From contig CAJTOL010000007.1 of the NCBI GenBank assembly GCA_910577645.1, positions 1 to 64,000 on the forward strand: DNA of 64,000 bases. Reading direction: 5' to 3'. The notes under the pieces are model-generated. The model was given only the letters and a program-made list of their open reading frames with translations, was not told where the DNA came from and ran no database searches. The position numbers and the translations under genes are program-made. The stretch comes from an uncultured Lachnospiraceae bacterium. Its GTDB lineage: Bacteria; Bacillota; Clostridia; Lachnospirales; Lachnospiraceae. The stretch's first letter is position 1; each line of letters opens with the position of its first letter. Below, piece by piece: positions 33,463 through 42,928 of this stretch.

Positions 33463-34662
33463 TTATTCACCAGTATAAGTTGCATACGGGATGTAAATCT
33501 TGTTGCTTACATTTTCAGAAATATTGAAGTCGCCGGTATCTGCCATTAAGTCCTTGCCAGCGCCTACGTTCTTAGCTAAGTAAGCAATACCGTTTGCCAT
33601 ACCTTCTGCATCCTGCTTGATAGTACCGGTCATCTTTCCGTCAGCGATTAACTGCTTAGCAGCATCGGTAGCGTCTACGCCGAATACCGGAATGGTAACG
33701 GAATCCTCAGTACCTAAGTTGTAGCCCTTGTCGTTAAGAGCGGTAATAACGCCCTCAGCCATACCGTCGTTGTTGCAGATAACGATCTCGATCATGTTGC
33801 CGTTATCCTCGTTGTACTGTGCCAGGTTGGTGTTCATGTAGTTGTTTGCTGCAGTTGCACTCCAGTTGCCTTCCTGGTCTACCTGATACTTGTCAGTGTT
33901 GGAAGCGTCAAAGTACTCAAGAGCGGGCTTGCCTGCTGCGGTAAGAGCAGCGTCTGCGTCCTCAACGCCGTACTGAGTTCTGTAGATAGCCTCTACGTTG
34001 CCCAGCTGGCCCATGAACATTGCATAGCTGATGGTGCCGTCGCCGTTTAAGTCAATAGCGTCATAGTTCTCCAGAACATACTCGCCAATCATCTTACCCT
34101 GCATGTGGCCTGCCTCGGGGGCATCGGTACCAACGAATGCACACTTATCATAGGAACCTAATACCTTACCCTCATCCTCGTCAGACTCAACTGCACGGTT
34201 GAAGAAGATTACGGGGATTCCTGCTGTGGATGCCTTGTCCACGATTGCCTGGGAAGCATCTACAGAACCGGAGGTAACGATATTAACGATTAACAGGTTA
34301 GCTCCCTGAGAAATAGCGGTATCAATCTGCTCGTTCTGGGTGGTCTGGTTGCTGTTGCTGTCGTAGTTCTGGAATTTGATGCCTGCATCAGTCAAAGCGG
34401 CATCCAGAGCGGTACGTACACTGGAAATATAGGTGTCGCTGTAGGTGTAATAGAATACTGCTACATCCAGATCAACTGCCTCGGCTACGGGAGCCTCGGT
34501 TTCTGCAGCTTTGGTTTCTGCAGCCTCAGTTGCATCCCCTGCGGGAGCTTCGGTTGCTGCCGGAGCTGCAGTAGTAGCTGCTGCCTCGTTAGAGCCTCCG
34601 CAAGCTGCCAGGCTCATTGCCATAACGCCGGACATAGCTACTGCCAAAAGTCTTTTTTTCAT
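33463..34662 (-). CDS. mglB: Galactose-type ABC transporter substrate-binding lipoprotein
   Basis: A 399-residue periplasmic-binding-protein-like lipoprotein. The signal peptide ends in the lipobox LAACG, followed by an Ala/Thr/Glu-rich linker (AAATTAAPAATEAPAG). The mature domain starts LDVAVFYYTYSDTYISSV and resembles MglB; DLNGDGTISYAM looks like the Ca2+-binding loop of galactose-binding proteins. ATG 34662 has a strong GAGGAGG site; the longer frame to 34731 lacks one. First gene of the transporter operon. Confidence 0.88.
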   Translation of the reverse strand: MKKRLLAVAMSGVMAMSLAACGGSNEAAATTAAPAATEAPAGDATEAAETKAAETEAPVAEAVDLDVAVFYYTYSDTYISSVRTALDAALTDAGIKFQNYDSNSNQTTQNEQIDTAISQGANLLIVNIVTSGSVDASQAIVDKASTAGIPVIFFNRAVESDEDEGKVLGSYDKCAFVGTDAPEAGHMQGKMIGEYVLENYDAIDLNGDGTISYAMFMGQLGNVEAIYRTQYGVEDADAALTAAGKPALEYFDASNTDKYQVDQEGNWSATAANNYMNTNLAQYNEDNGNMIEIVICNNDGMAEGVITALNDKGYNLGTEDSVTIPVFGVDATDAAKQLIADGKMTGTIKQDAEGMANGIAYLAKNVGAGKDLMADTGDFNISENVSNKIYIPYATYTGE

Positions 34663-34693
34663 GATAGTATCCTCCTCTAAATAATGATATCTC

Positions 34694-34745
34694 AGGGGTT
34701 TGGAACCCCTACGAGATATATTATAAACCACTTTTTATTAAAAGT
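34694..34745 (-). promoter_or_regulatory. Leader and promoter region of the mgl-type operon
   Basis: A minus-strand TATAAT is at 34720-34725. Just upstream is a 16-base near-perfect palindrome, ACTTTTTATTAAAAGT (34730-34745), in the place of the -35 element, which is otherwise poor; it may be an activator site. In the leader, AGGGGTT (34694-34700) and AACCCCT (34704-34710) form a small hairpin. Confidence 0.5.
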
Positions 34746-34793
34746 ATATACAAATATCCACAAAAACAGTATAAATTTTTATCATATTGCCAG

Positions 34794-35780
34794 TTATTGG
34801 TTAAAAGGAAAAAGGATTTTTTGACATTCCTCCTGGAACATATTCTCACGGTTTACTAAAATTGTCTCCGTTACCACCCATTCCTCCGGTTTTTTTCGGC
34901 CGCTGATTAAATCAAAGGCCGTCTCCACCCCCAGATACCCCATAGCATAGGGGTTCTGGACAATCAGGTTGTCCACCTCCCCGGTTTCCAACATTCCTAC
35001 AGAAACTGCGTTGCTGTCAAAAGCTGTCACCCAGACCTCATCTTTACATCCTAAATCTCTGATAGCCCAGCCCACCCCCAGGCTGGTCCACTCGTTAAAA
35101 GTGGCAATCACGTTAATCTCCGGATGATTTCTCAGCATCTCTTTGGTTCCTTCTCTGGCATCCTCGGTAGTAGAAAGGACATTAATAGTCTCCACGCCTT
35201 TTACCCGTCCGTCCCCGGCAATACATTCCCGGAAACCTGCCTCCCGTCCCTGGCCGTTGGCGGAATGGATATCATAATTGACAATGCCGATATAAATTTC
35301 TTCTTCGTCTGCCTGAAGCGCCGCTTCCCCCGCCATAAATCCGGCCTTAAAATTGTCTGTTCCAATCCGGCTGCTTACCTGGCTGGCATTGACATCGCTG
35401 TCAATGACTACTATTTTGATCCCTTTTCTGGCGGCCTCCTGGATAGCTTCGCTGTTAGCATTGTAATCCACTGCCGAAAATACAATGGCCTCCACGCCTT
35501 CCTCAATGGCCTCCTGAATCATCTGGTTCTGCGTCTCATAATCCTCCTCAGAGTCCGGTCCCTGAAAGCTCATCTGCAAGTTATACTCTGTACTGGCAGA
35601 GCTGGCCCCGGCCTGAACCGATTTCCAGAAGGCTGACTCTGTGGATTTTACAATCAGCGCCACCCGCGCCTTTCTGCTGTCTTCTCCCTGAACCTGACAG
35701 CCGCCAAAGGCCGCGCTTCCTGCCAGCAGGAATATTCCCAGACATATAAGGGCCATGATATTTTTTTTACCGCTCTTCAT
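34794..35780 (-). CDS. Periplasmic-binding-type sugar sensor lipoprotein
   Basis: A 328-residue lipoprotein (signal peptide, lipobox FGGC) with a type 1 periplasmic binding fold: VALIVKSTESAFWKSVQAGA, EEGVEAIVFSAVDYNANSEA, IVVIDSDVNAS and DNFKAGFMAGEAAL. It overlaps the sensor kinase by 14 bases and is therefore probably a ligand-capturing partner of that kinase, like ChvE/VirA-type pairs, rather than the transporter's main binding protein, which is the gene at 33463. Confidence 0.85.
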   Translation of the reverse strand: MKSGKKNIMALICLGIFLLAGSAAFGGCQVQGEDSRKARVALIVKSTESAFWKSVQAGASSASTEYNLQMSFQGPDSEEDYETQNQMIQEAIEEGVEAIVFSAVDYNANSEAIQEAARKGIKIVVIDSDVNASQVSSRIGTDNFKAGFMAGEAALQADEEEIYIGIVNYDIHSANGQGREAGFRECIAGDGRVKGVETINVLSTTEDAREGTKEMLRNHPEINVIATFNEWTSLGVGWAIRDLGCKDEVWVTAFDSNAVSVGMLETGEVDNLIVQNPYAMGYLGVETAFDLISGRKKPEEWVVTETILVNRENMFQEECQKILFPFNQ

Positions 35781-37488
35781 ATCCGCCCTCCCCTATTTTC
35801 GGCATAGTGATGGTGACTCTGGTTCCCTCGTCCAACTCGCTGTAAATCTGAATTCCATATTCTTCGCCAAAGTAGATTTTGATTCGATTGTTTACGTTGC
35901 GGATTCCGATACCGGTTTTGTCCCCGCAGGTTCCCTCCAAAATCTCCCTGCATTGCTCCTCTGTCATGCCAATGCCATTATCCTCTACCACAAAAATCAG
36001 ATGATTTTCCCGGGATTTTACGCTGATTCGAATCTCTCCTTCATCCACCATCCTATCCAGGCCGTGGTAAATAGCATTTTCAATAATGGGCTGCAGGGTA
36101 ATCTTATTGCAGTAATATTTCAGGCAGTCTTCCTCCACATCAAAGGAATAGGAAAACTGCTCCTTGTAACGGAATTTCTCAATTTTCAGGTAACTCCTGG
36201 CATGCTCCAGTTCCTTTTCCACCGTAATAATCTCGTGGCCTTTGCTGATACTGATGCGGAACAATTTGGCCAGGGCATTTACCATCTCCACCGCCTCCCG
36301 GGTCCGCTCTTCCTCACACATCCATCCAATGGAATCCAGGGTATTATAGAGAAAGTGAGGGTTAATCTGGGCCTGCAGCGCCCGCAGCTCCGCTTTCCGC
36401 AAGGTAATTTCTTCCTCCCGGACTTTTTCCATCAGCTGCTGGATCTGGACTACCATATGGCCGAAGGACTGGGACAGGGCGCCGATTTCCCGGCTTCCTT
36501 CCACCGGATGATAGGTAAAGTCCGAGGCGTTTCCTTCAAACTCTCCCATGGCCTTAATCAGATTTTTTACCGGTTTGGAAATCATTCTGGAAAATACCAG
36601 GCTGCTGCAGATAGCAGTCAAAAGCACCAGCAGCAGCAGGCCCAGCAGCAGGGCTGCCACATTCCGGACTCTTCTGGTAATCAGTTCATCTACATAGCTG
36701 ACTCCCACTACGCGCCAGCCGCTGTCCGCCATCGTCTTGATGGTATAAATCACATCCTGATATTCCAGATACCCGTCCGGGCTGTCCTTTAAAAACTCCA
36801 GCCGTTCCTCCTTCAAACCTGAGAAAATCAGCTGCTGCTGGGGGTGATAGACCAGATCTCCTTCTCTGTCCATAATAAAGCAGTATCCGTGCTGGCCGAT
36901 TCCCACTTCATCCACATAGTCGGCAATCTGGGAAAACCGGATATCCATCACCACCAGGTTTTTGCTGCCGTCCGCCGCAGTTACAGGCTGCTGAATGGAA
37001 ACCACCCAGGGATAATAGTCTGCCAAAAGGGTCTCCACATGAGGCTTGGAGATGGCCATCCCTCCGTCCTGATAGACTGCCTCCAGATTCAGGGAAAGAT
37101 TTTTGAATACCTGTTCCTTGATCCCACGCCCGCCGGACCAGGTTTCCAAAAGGGTTCCCTTCTCATCATAACAGGTTACCAGCACCGTATCGTTGCGGGT
37201 GGTAATTAAGGTGTCAATAGCCGTATTCCGGCTGTCCGGACTGTCCCGGTAATACCCCTGAATCAGTTCCATTAATTCCCGCATATTTTTTGTGTAATCG
37301 CTGACCGTGTTTGTAACCTGAACTACTGCCTGCTCACTGGCAGTGATGATATTGTTACGCATGGATCGGTTATACACTGCCACAAATACCAAAAATCCGG
37401 CCGTAAATGCCGCCAGAACAATTCCCACCACCAGGACGGTCATAATCACGGAAAGGGAATATCCGTCCCCTGCTCTTTTCTCTCTCAT
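35767..37488 (-). CDS. YesM-type sensor histidine kinase
   Basis: A 573-residue kinase. Membrane segment at residues ~13-35 (SVIMTVLVVGIVLAAFTAGF), an external sensor (dCache-like) domain with FIMDREGDLVYHPQQQ, a second membrane segment near 275-295 (VAALLLGLLLLVLLTAICSS), a HAMP region, phospho-acceptor motif QAQINPHFLYNTLDSIGWM and HATPase box VVEDNGIGMTEEQC. It overlaps the regulator gene upstream by 4 bases (ATGA). With the binding lipoprotein and regulator it forms a three-part sugar-sensing unit for the mgl-type transporter. Confidence 0.92.
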   Translation of the reverse strand: MREKRAGDGYSLSVIMTVLVVGIVLAAFTAGFLVFVAVYNRSMRNNIITASEQAVVQVTNTVSDYTKNMRELMELIQGYYRDSPDSRNTAIDTLITTRNDTVLVTCYDEKGTLLETWSGGRGIKEQVFKNLSLNLEAVYQDGGMAISKPHVETLLADYYPWVVSIQQPVTAADGSKNLVVMDIRFSQIADYVDEVGIGQHGYCFIMDREGDLVYHPQQQLIFSGLKEERLEFLKDSPDGYLEYQDVIYTIKTMADSGWRVVGVSYVDELITRRVRNVAALLLGLLLLVLLTAICSSLVFSRMISKPVKNLIKAMGEFEGNASDFTYHPVEGSREIGALSQSFGHMVVQIQQLMEKVREEEITLRKAELRALQAQINPHFLYNTLDSIGWMCEEERTREAVEMVNALAKLFRISISKGHEIITVEKELEHARSYLKIEKFRYKEQFSYSFDVEEDCLKYYCNKITLQPIIENAIYHGLDRMVDEGEIRISVKSRENHLIFVVEDNGIGMTEEQCREILEGTCGDKTGIGIRNVNNRIKIYFGEEYGIQIYSELDEGTRVTITMPKIGEGGYEER

Positions 37489-39086
37489 GCCTTTCCCTCA
37501 TTCTGCCGGCGCAGGGCATTGGGGGACTGGCCGGTATATTTTTTAAAGCAGTAGCTGAAATAGTGCTGATCGCTGTAGCCGCACTGTTCCGAAATATCCC
37601 GAATCTTCATGGCTGTGTCCAACAGCAGCTTTCTGGCCGTTTCAATACGAATCCGGGTCAGCAGATCGATAAAGGTATTCCCTGTCTCTTTTTTCATCAA
37701 GGCGCTTAAATAGTTGGGGCTGACGCCGATAGCGCCGCTGACCTGGGACAGGGACAGTCCGGGGTCATAATACTTCTCTTCCATCATCCGGACAGCCTTT
37801 TCGCAGAGAACCTGGCTGCTCTTTTTCCTCTGATCAGAAATCAAATCCCAGGACTTTAAGCAAAATTCTTCAAAAGCTTCCCACAGCTTATCCTCTGCCG
37901 CGCTGTCCAGGCATTGACGGCAGGTTTCATAAGATTCTTTTGCGTGCCTTGCCTTTTCTTCTCCCGATACCGCAGTCAGCATCCGGCCTGTCTGGGAATA
38001 AATCTCTGCCGTCAGGCCCTGTATTTGAGTCCGGCTGTGGATCAGGCCGTCTGCTTGTTTCTTTTCCCGTTTTAAATACTCCTCCAGCTCTTTCTGGGAG
38101 CCGGTGCGGATAAGTCTGGCAAGCTCCTGCTCCAGACGCTTAATCTGCTCCAGATCCCCGGCCTGGTAAGGCTCCTCGTCGGCTATAAAGTGGATCCGGC
38201 TTTTGCTGTTTCTGGCATAAGCTAAAGCGTCTGATGCCTCCAGGTAAGCCCGGCGGCAGTCTGTCAGTCTGTCCGTAGCCCGGCTGACTCCTACGCAGGG
38301 CTTTACTGCCAGGATCCGCTTCATGCTCTGGGCAATATTTTCTGCCGCAATATACAGATATTTGTCGAAAACTTCTTTGGTCCCCATCAAAAGGGATACC
38401 ACCGTGTCCCCTGCGTAAAAGCTGGCATGCCGCAAGTATTTTTCCAGAATACTGTCAACGGAATACACGTGCTCCGGCCCGGTGCAGTTTTTCCCGTCCA
38501 ATGCACGGACAGCCGTAGCCATCACCACATACTGCCAGGGCTTTTCCCATTCCTCCAGAAGACCGCACTCTTCCGCCTTCTTTTTAAGCCAAGATTCCAG
38601 ATTTCCGCCGTCTTCCCCTCTCTCGTCCTGATATCCGGCCAGCAAAAGAGGGGCCAGAAATCCGTTGATATCTACTGTCTCCTGACGCCAGGCTGCAAAT
38701 TCCGAAAATATCTGATCCAGTTTTGCCTTGATCCGCCTCAGTTCCTCCGTCAGCTCCACCATGGAGATAGGCTTTAGCATATAACTGATAATATTGTACT
38801 GAATGGCCTTCTGAGCATAAGTGAAATCGTCGTAACCGCTTAAAAACGCAATCCGGGTGGCGGGACGCACCTCCCTTATCTGTCTTGCCAGTTCAATTCC
38901 CGAAATAAAGGGCATCCGTATATCGGTCAGAACCAAATCCGGCTCCAATTCCTCCACCAGCCTCAGGGCTTCCGCCCCGTTTTCCGCTTCCCCTGCTACC
39001 TGAAATCCGATTTCTTCCCAGGGGATCTTCCGAATAATGGCTCTTCTCAATTCTTCCTCATCATCTGCAACCACAATGCGATACAT
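37485..39086 (-). CDS. YesN-type response regulator, receiver + AraC domain
   Basis: A 533-residue regulator with receiver domain residues 1-120 (acidic pair in ADDEE, phospho-acceptor D55 in LVLTDIRMP, Lys in YMLKP), a helical middle part, and a C-terminal AraC domain (LSLSQVSGAIGVSPNYLSAL; RDISEQCGYSDQHYFSYCF). AAGGGA precedes ATG 39086. First gene of the sensing operon; presumed activator of mglBAC. Confidence 0.92.
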   Translation of the reverse strand: MYRIVVADDEEELRRAIIRKIPWEEIGFQVAGEAENGAEALRLVEELEPDLVLTDIRMPFISGIELARQIREVRPATRIAFLSGYDDFTYAQKAIQYNIISYMLKPISMVELTEELRRIKAKLDQIFSEFAAWRQETVDINGFLAPLLLAGYQDERGEDGGNLESWLKKKAEECGLLEEWEKPWQYVVMATAVRALDGKNCTGPEHVYSVDSILEKYLRHASFYAGDTVVSLLMGTKEVFDKYLYIAAENIAQSMKRILAVKPCVGVSRATDRLTDCRRAYLEASDALAYARNSKSRIHFIADEEPYQAGDLEQIKRLEQELARLIRTGSQKELEEYLKREKKQADGLIHSRTQIQGLTAEIYSQTGRMLTAVSGEEKARHAKESYETCRQCLDSAAEDKLWEAFEEFCLKSWDLISDQRKKSSQVLCEKAVRMMEEKYYDPGLSLSQVSGAIGVSPNYLSALMKKETGNTFIDLLTRIRIETARKLLLDTAMKIRDISEQCGYSDQHYFSYCFKKYTGQSPNALRRQNEGKA

Positions 39087-39155
39087 GGGCTATGTTCCCT
39101 TTCTGTGTTTTATCGTCCTTTTCTTTTTATAGTACCATATTTCCCCCGGAATAGC

Positions 39156-39172
39156 TAGACTCGGCGGACAAG
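39156..39172 (-). repeat. Dispersed intergenic motif, copy 5
   Basis: TAGACTCGGCGGACAAG; followed by AAGAAT. Compared with copy 4 (TATCCTCAGCGGACAAG) it has four differences. It lies 70 bases upstream of the regulator start. The DNA beyond it up to the insertion sequence (39173-39356) is open on the minus strand for about 57 codons and may be a remnant of a gene cut by the insertion; I do not recognise it. Confidence 0.5.
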
Positions 39173-39324
39173 AAGAATATTACATGGGTGATTGCGGATG
39201 GCAATGTTGAGAGAATATTCTGAAAAGTTTCCGGGGTCGTAAATGACGGCCCTGAAGCGAGCAGGTTCTTTGCCAGCCGCCTGTACCGGCCAAAGGGCAA
39301 CGCTGTCGTAATGGAATCTGGGAA

Positions 39325-39353
39325 TTGTCAAAAAAGAAAGAATGTGGTATAAT
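39325..39353 (+). promoter_or_regulatory. Orphan promoter at the edge of the insertion sequence
   Basis: TTGTCA (39325-39330), exactly 17 bases, and a perfect TATAAT (39348-39353), reading rightward and ending 4 bases before the left end of the IS. No gene follows it other than the antisense of the transposase. Confidence 0.6.
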
Positions 39354-39356
39354 CTC

Positions 39357-41312
39357 GTTTTTGACACTTTAAGAATCAAGCAAGTGCCACAATCCCTCAT
39401 AAATACTGGGATGGTGGCACTTTATGCTGTATGCATGAAATATAGTAATGTTTTATCTTTGCTTACTTTTTTTCTGAATTCCTTTCATTTTCCGTTTTGT
39501 TATAAACTGATAGTCCGTCCGGAATCCACATGTCTCATGAAGGTCATCCGTTATCTTCTGGCGCTCATATACAGGGATAAATCCTTGTTCTTCTACATCT
39601 GCAAATTTTATGTTTCTTAAGGTTTGAAGTAACTGTTCCGTGGTATAAGCGTCCTTCAGAGAACGTTTTAATAACCGAAAATGAAGCAGCGATAGAAAAC
39701 ATGTGAGAAAATGCGCTTTGATACGGTCCTCACGGGTCAGATAGACTGGCCTTGCTTCAAAATCTGTTTTCATTGTCCTGAAACAATCCTCAATCTGCCA
39801 TCTTCCTTCGCTGACTTTTAATATATCTGCAACGTCATCATCCAGAAGGTCTGTACAGACGGCGTAAAGCCCGTCATACAGTTCTTCTTCGGCAATCTTA
39901 TCCAGATCGAGATAGTAGTGGATTTTCGCTTTCTCGCCTTCTTCAGTCGCAGCGATTTTATTTACAAATCTTGCAGGGTCATTCGGGTTTTTGCGTTGCT
40001 TTTTCAAAGTGCCATTGGCAACCATCTTTTCTGCCCTGGCGATCTGCTCCGCACGGACCGCCTTCTGATAGGAAGCATACTTTGGGGAATATGTGATGAT
40101 CAGCCGTTGGTGTAGTTTTTTTGTTGTAAACGGTTCATCTTTGTAATAGAGCTGGTCTTTATCATCTTCTGACAGTTTCGTGATATCCATAGACGCATCA
40201 TCTGACAGACGCTTGAAACCGTTCCTGTCCAGTGCCCATGTCCGATCCTCGGCAGGGAGTTTTTTAATCGATTGGGTTACAATAAATGAGCGCTGCCCCA
40301 TGTGGTTGAATGCCCGGTTGTCTTCAGACGCAAGGCCCGCATCACTGCAATATATAAACTTTTCACATCCGAACTGCTGAAGGATCTTGGTCTCCAGGGG
40401 CTTTAGAGATTTTTGCTCATTTTGGTTCCCTGGAAAAAGGGAAAAAGCTAACGGTAGTCCGTCACCGTCCGTAAAAAGCCCCATCTGAATAATCGGGTTT
40501 GGCCGGTGTTCTTTACTCTTGCCATATTTTTTATCTCCATCCTCCTGTTCAATCTCAAAATAGTAGTTCGTACAATCGTAATAAAGAATCCGGTCATTTC
40601 TGCTGCCCAGGAAGAAACTGTTTTTGTAAACTTCCGCCTGGATAAAATCCATTTCCCTGGCAAGGACCGAAAGTGCACGGTATACATCATGCAGCCTGTA
40701 AGTTGGCGGCTCAAGGAATTGTTTTGCAGTGCGGAAAGAAGAACTTTTGCTGGAAGGCACCAGCACCCTGGTATAGATCAGATCCGACAGGATTGCATTC
40801 AGATCATACTCGAACTTATAGCGGCTTTTGATCTTCCGGCATATGGAATCCATCTTGAGGCCATAGTAAATGGACTGGAGGAAAAGATAGCCGCCGGTGA
40901 AAAGTTTCTGCTTATGATAGTCCATAAGTTTATTGGAATGAAAAGGAACCATGACAAGAGCATCTTCCTTTTCGCTTTTATATCTCGCCGTTTCAAGGCG
41001 GGCCTGTTCATTAGCCCAAGCCAAGACCCCGTCCCTGTCAGTATGGAGACGCTTTGACAATTCAGCCAGAGTGCCAAGCTTGCGGATAGTTTTTGAAGTG
41101 CTTTTTCCCTGCGAATTTGTATACGACTGGGTAATGTAAAAGGATTCCGAATTTTTGGATTTAGATGTTGTCACCCGCATGATTATCACCTCTGTTATCA
41201 GTATACCACACATCACTAAATATTACTATATAATAAAGCAAAAAAGTTGACAAAAAAATAAGCCTATTACAAGGCTTAGAGGTACGTTTTTGATTACTGA
41301 TGTGTCAAACAC
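39357..41312 (-). mobile_element. IS1634-family (IS4-group) insertion sequence
   Basis: About 1.96 kb with one transposase gene. The ends are imperfect inverted repeats: the left end starts GTTTTTGACAC and the right end, reverse-complemented, starts GTGTTTGACAC, with further matching AATCAA about 9 bases in. I see no clear target-site duplication (left flank ends AATCTC, right flank begins CCGGGC), so the element may be old or its flanks rearranged. Confidence 0.8.
39453..41180 (-). CDS. IS1634-family transposase
   Basis: A 575-residue DDE transposase. Asp residues are in RILYYDCTNYYFE and IYCSDAGLASEDN, and the Glu region is EGRWQIEDCFRTMKTDFEA, the Y-(2)-R-(3)-E-(6)-K-like block of the IS4 superfamily. 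N-terminus MRVTTSKSKNSESFYITQSY is typical for IS1634. ATG 41180 has GAGGTGAT upstream; the frame extends 12 codons more without a site. The gene is intact, so the element could still be active. Confidence 0.92.
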   Translation of the reverse strand: MRVTTSKSKNSESFYITQSYTNSQGKSTSKTIRKLGTLAELSKRLHTDRDGVLAWANEQARLETARYKSEKEDALVMVPFHSNKLMDYHKQKLFTGGYLFLQSIYYGLKMDSICRKIKSRYKFEYDLNAILSDLIYTRVLVPSSKSSSFRTAKQFLEPPTYRLHDVYRALSVLAREMDFIQAEVYKNSFFLGSRNDRILYYDCTNYYFEIEQEDGDKKYGKSKEHRPNPIIQMGLFTDGDGLPLAFSLFPGNQNEQKSLKPLETKILQQFGCEKFIYCSDAGLASEDNRAFNHMGQRSFIVTQSIKKLPAEDRTWALDRNGFKRLSDDASMDITKLSEDDKDQLYYKDEPFTTKKLHQRLIITYSPKYASYQKAVRAEQIARAEKMVANGTLKKQRKNPNDPARFVNKIAATEEGEKAKIHYYLDLDKIAEEELYDGLYAVCTDLLDDDVADILKVSEGRWQIEDCFRTMKTDFEARPVYLTREDRIKAHFLTCFLSLLHFRLLKRSLKDAYTTEQLLQTLRNIKFADVEEQGFIPVYERQKITDDLHETCGFRTDYQFITKRKMKGIQKKSKQR

Positions 41313-41479
41313 CCGGGCTTCAAAAAATGGGGAAACTCAAAAAATTCCAATCTATTGCAAATACATCTTAAATAGTGTAAAATAAATCTGATATCTCTTT
41401 TGCGAAAGTTAAAAATGTCCATATTACTATTTCGCAGAAAAATACAATCTGCGGAAAACTGCTTTCTAAATTGATCAAA

Positions 41480-41520
41480 AAAGTCGGCAAACTGTGATTT
41501 CTCACAAGTCTGCCGACTTT
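41480..41520. terminator. Terminator after the fucosidase gene
   Basis: AAAGTCGGCA (41480-41489) pairs with TGCCGACTTT (41511-41520), with A-rich and T-rich flanks. It lies 33 bases past the minus-strand stop at 41554. The DNA between the IS and here (41313-41479) is AT-rich and contains nothing I can name. Confidence 0.75.
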
Positions 41521-41553
41521 ATATTTTTACATCTGCCTCTTTGCCGGATAATA

Positions 41554-42909
41554 TCAGTAACACTCCATAGCCTTCAGCTTTACCTCCCCCCGGCTTTTAA
41601 AAACCGTAAGCTGAAGGGATTTTACGCTTACTTTCGGCAGGGAAATGTGCTTTTTGTAGCCAATAACCCGCCCCTCATAGAAAACCGTTCCGGTCTCCCC
41701 GTCGGTAATGACATACTCCTCTACCCTCTGGCTCCAGCAGATATCCTCCTGAAGGACAAGAAATGAAATCTTCTGGGGTTCCTGCCACTCTATCCTGGCA
41801 AAGTATGCCCCATCCCGGACTCCGGTTTTCAGAAGCCCGCTTTCTGAAAGTTTTTTGGCCTGTCTGGCTTTTATCTGTTTTCCCAGCTCTCTTAGAACTT
41901 CTTCGTCCCTATGGTGAACCAGTCCCTCCGGAGTTGGAGGGATATTTAGCAAAAGCAGCGCATTGCCGCCTACAGAACGGTCATAAATCTCCAGAAGTTC
42001 TTCTGGAGGGCGCACCTGACAATCCTCCTCGGGATGGTAGAACCAGCCGGGGCGGATAGAAACATCTACTTCCGCCGGATACCAGATAAGGTTTTCTTCC
42101 CCCGCCAGGGCTTTCCGGCTTCCCAAATCCTCATCTGACGAGGTAATACGTTTTTTTCGAAAGGCAGCATTGTCTTCCTGCTGGCTGTTTTCCTGGATCT
42201 TTTGAGGATCAAAGAGCCTGGCGGGAACTACGCTCCACTCTTCCTCTCTGGTTTGGGCCGCCTCATTGCCGCACCAGCGCACATCCGGGCCGGTAACGCT
42301 TATGCAGGCCTCTGGCTGAAGACGACGGATGGTCTCATAATAGCGGGCCCAGTCATAGCGCTGAACCTTTCCGGTTTTTCCTTCCCCGCAGGCTCCGTCC
42401 AGCCACACGCAGAAAATGTCTCCATACCCTGTTAAAAGCTCTGTAAGCTGGTTTACAAAGTAGTCGTCATAGGCTTTCCCCTGGCCGTAGCAGGACTGAT
42501 TCCGATCCCAGGGGGACAGATAAATCCCAAATTTTATCCCTTCCTCCCGGCAGGCCGCCGCCACTTCCGCCACCACGTCCCCCCGGCCGTTTTTGTAAGG
42601 GCTGGCCGCCACGGTGTGGCTGGTGTATTTGCTTGGCCACAGGCAGAATCCGTCGTGATGCTTACAGGTTAAAATGGCTCCCTTCATCCCTGCTGCCTTT
42701 ACAGCCCTGGCCCACTGTCCCGGATTCAGCCGCGACGGGGCAAAAAGAGAGGGGGATTCGGTTCCGTCCCCCCACTCTCTTCCTGTATAGGTGTTAATGG
42801 TATAGTGGAAAAATGCGTAAAACTCCATCTCCTGGTGAGCCAGCTGACGCCTGGAGGGAACCACAGAGGTCAGTCTGTCATCCCATCCTGTTGTATTTTG
42901 ATTTTCCAT
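41554..42909 (-). CDS. Alpha-L-fucosidase, GH29
   Basis: A 451-residue glycosidase without a signal peptide, so probably acting on imported oligosaccharides. GH29 features: HQEMEFYAFFHYTINTYTGREWG at the start, LTCKHHDGFCLWPSKYT, and the nucleophile Asp at about D171 in IFCVWLDGACGEG. The C-terminal ~90 residues form a small beta domain. ATG 42909 follows AAGGTGG; an in-frame GTG at 42918 overlaps that site. It follows the PHP gene by 19 bases. Released fucose would feed a pathway that ends with FucO (15121). Confidence 0.9.
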   Translation of the reverse strand: MENQNTTGWDDRLTSVVPSRRQLAHQEMEFYAFFHYTINTYTGREWGDGTESPSLFAPSRLNPGQWARAVKAAGMKGAILTCKHHDGFCLWPSKYTSHTVAASPYKNGRGDVVAEVAAACREEGIKFGIYLSPWDRNQSCYGQGKAYDDYFVNQLTELLTGYGDIFCVWLDGACGEGKTGKVQRYDWARYYETIRRLQPEACISVTGPDVRWCGNEAAQTREEEWSVVPARLFDPQKIQENSQQEDNAAFRKKRITSSDEDLGSRKALAGEENLIWYPAEVDVSIRPGWFYHPEEDCQVRPPEELLEIYDRSVGGNALLLLNIPPTPEGLVHHRDEEVLRELGKQIKARQAKKLSESGLLKTGVRDGAYFARIEWQEPQKISFLVLQEDICWSQRVEEYVITDGETGTVFYEGRVIGYKKHISLPKVSVKSLQLTVFKSRGEVKLKAMECY

Positions 42910-42928
42910 ATCTCCCACCTTCTGTCCC

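Noticed and set aside
41313..41479. Attempt to find a gene disrupted by the IS on its right side
   Set aside because: The sequence is AT-rich with many stops in every frame; nothing continues the minus-strand frame on the left side.
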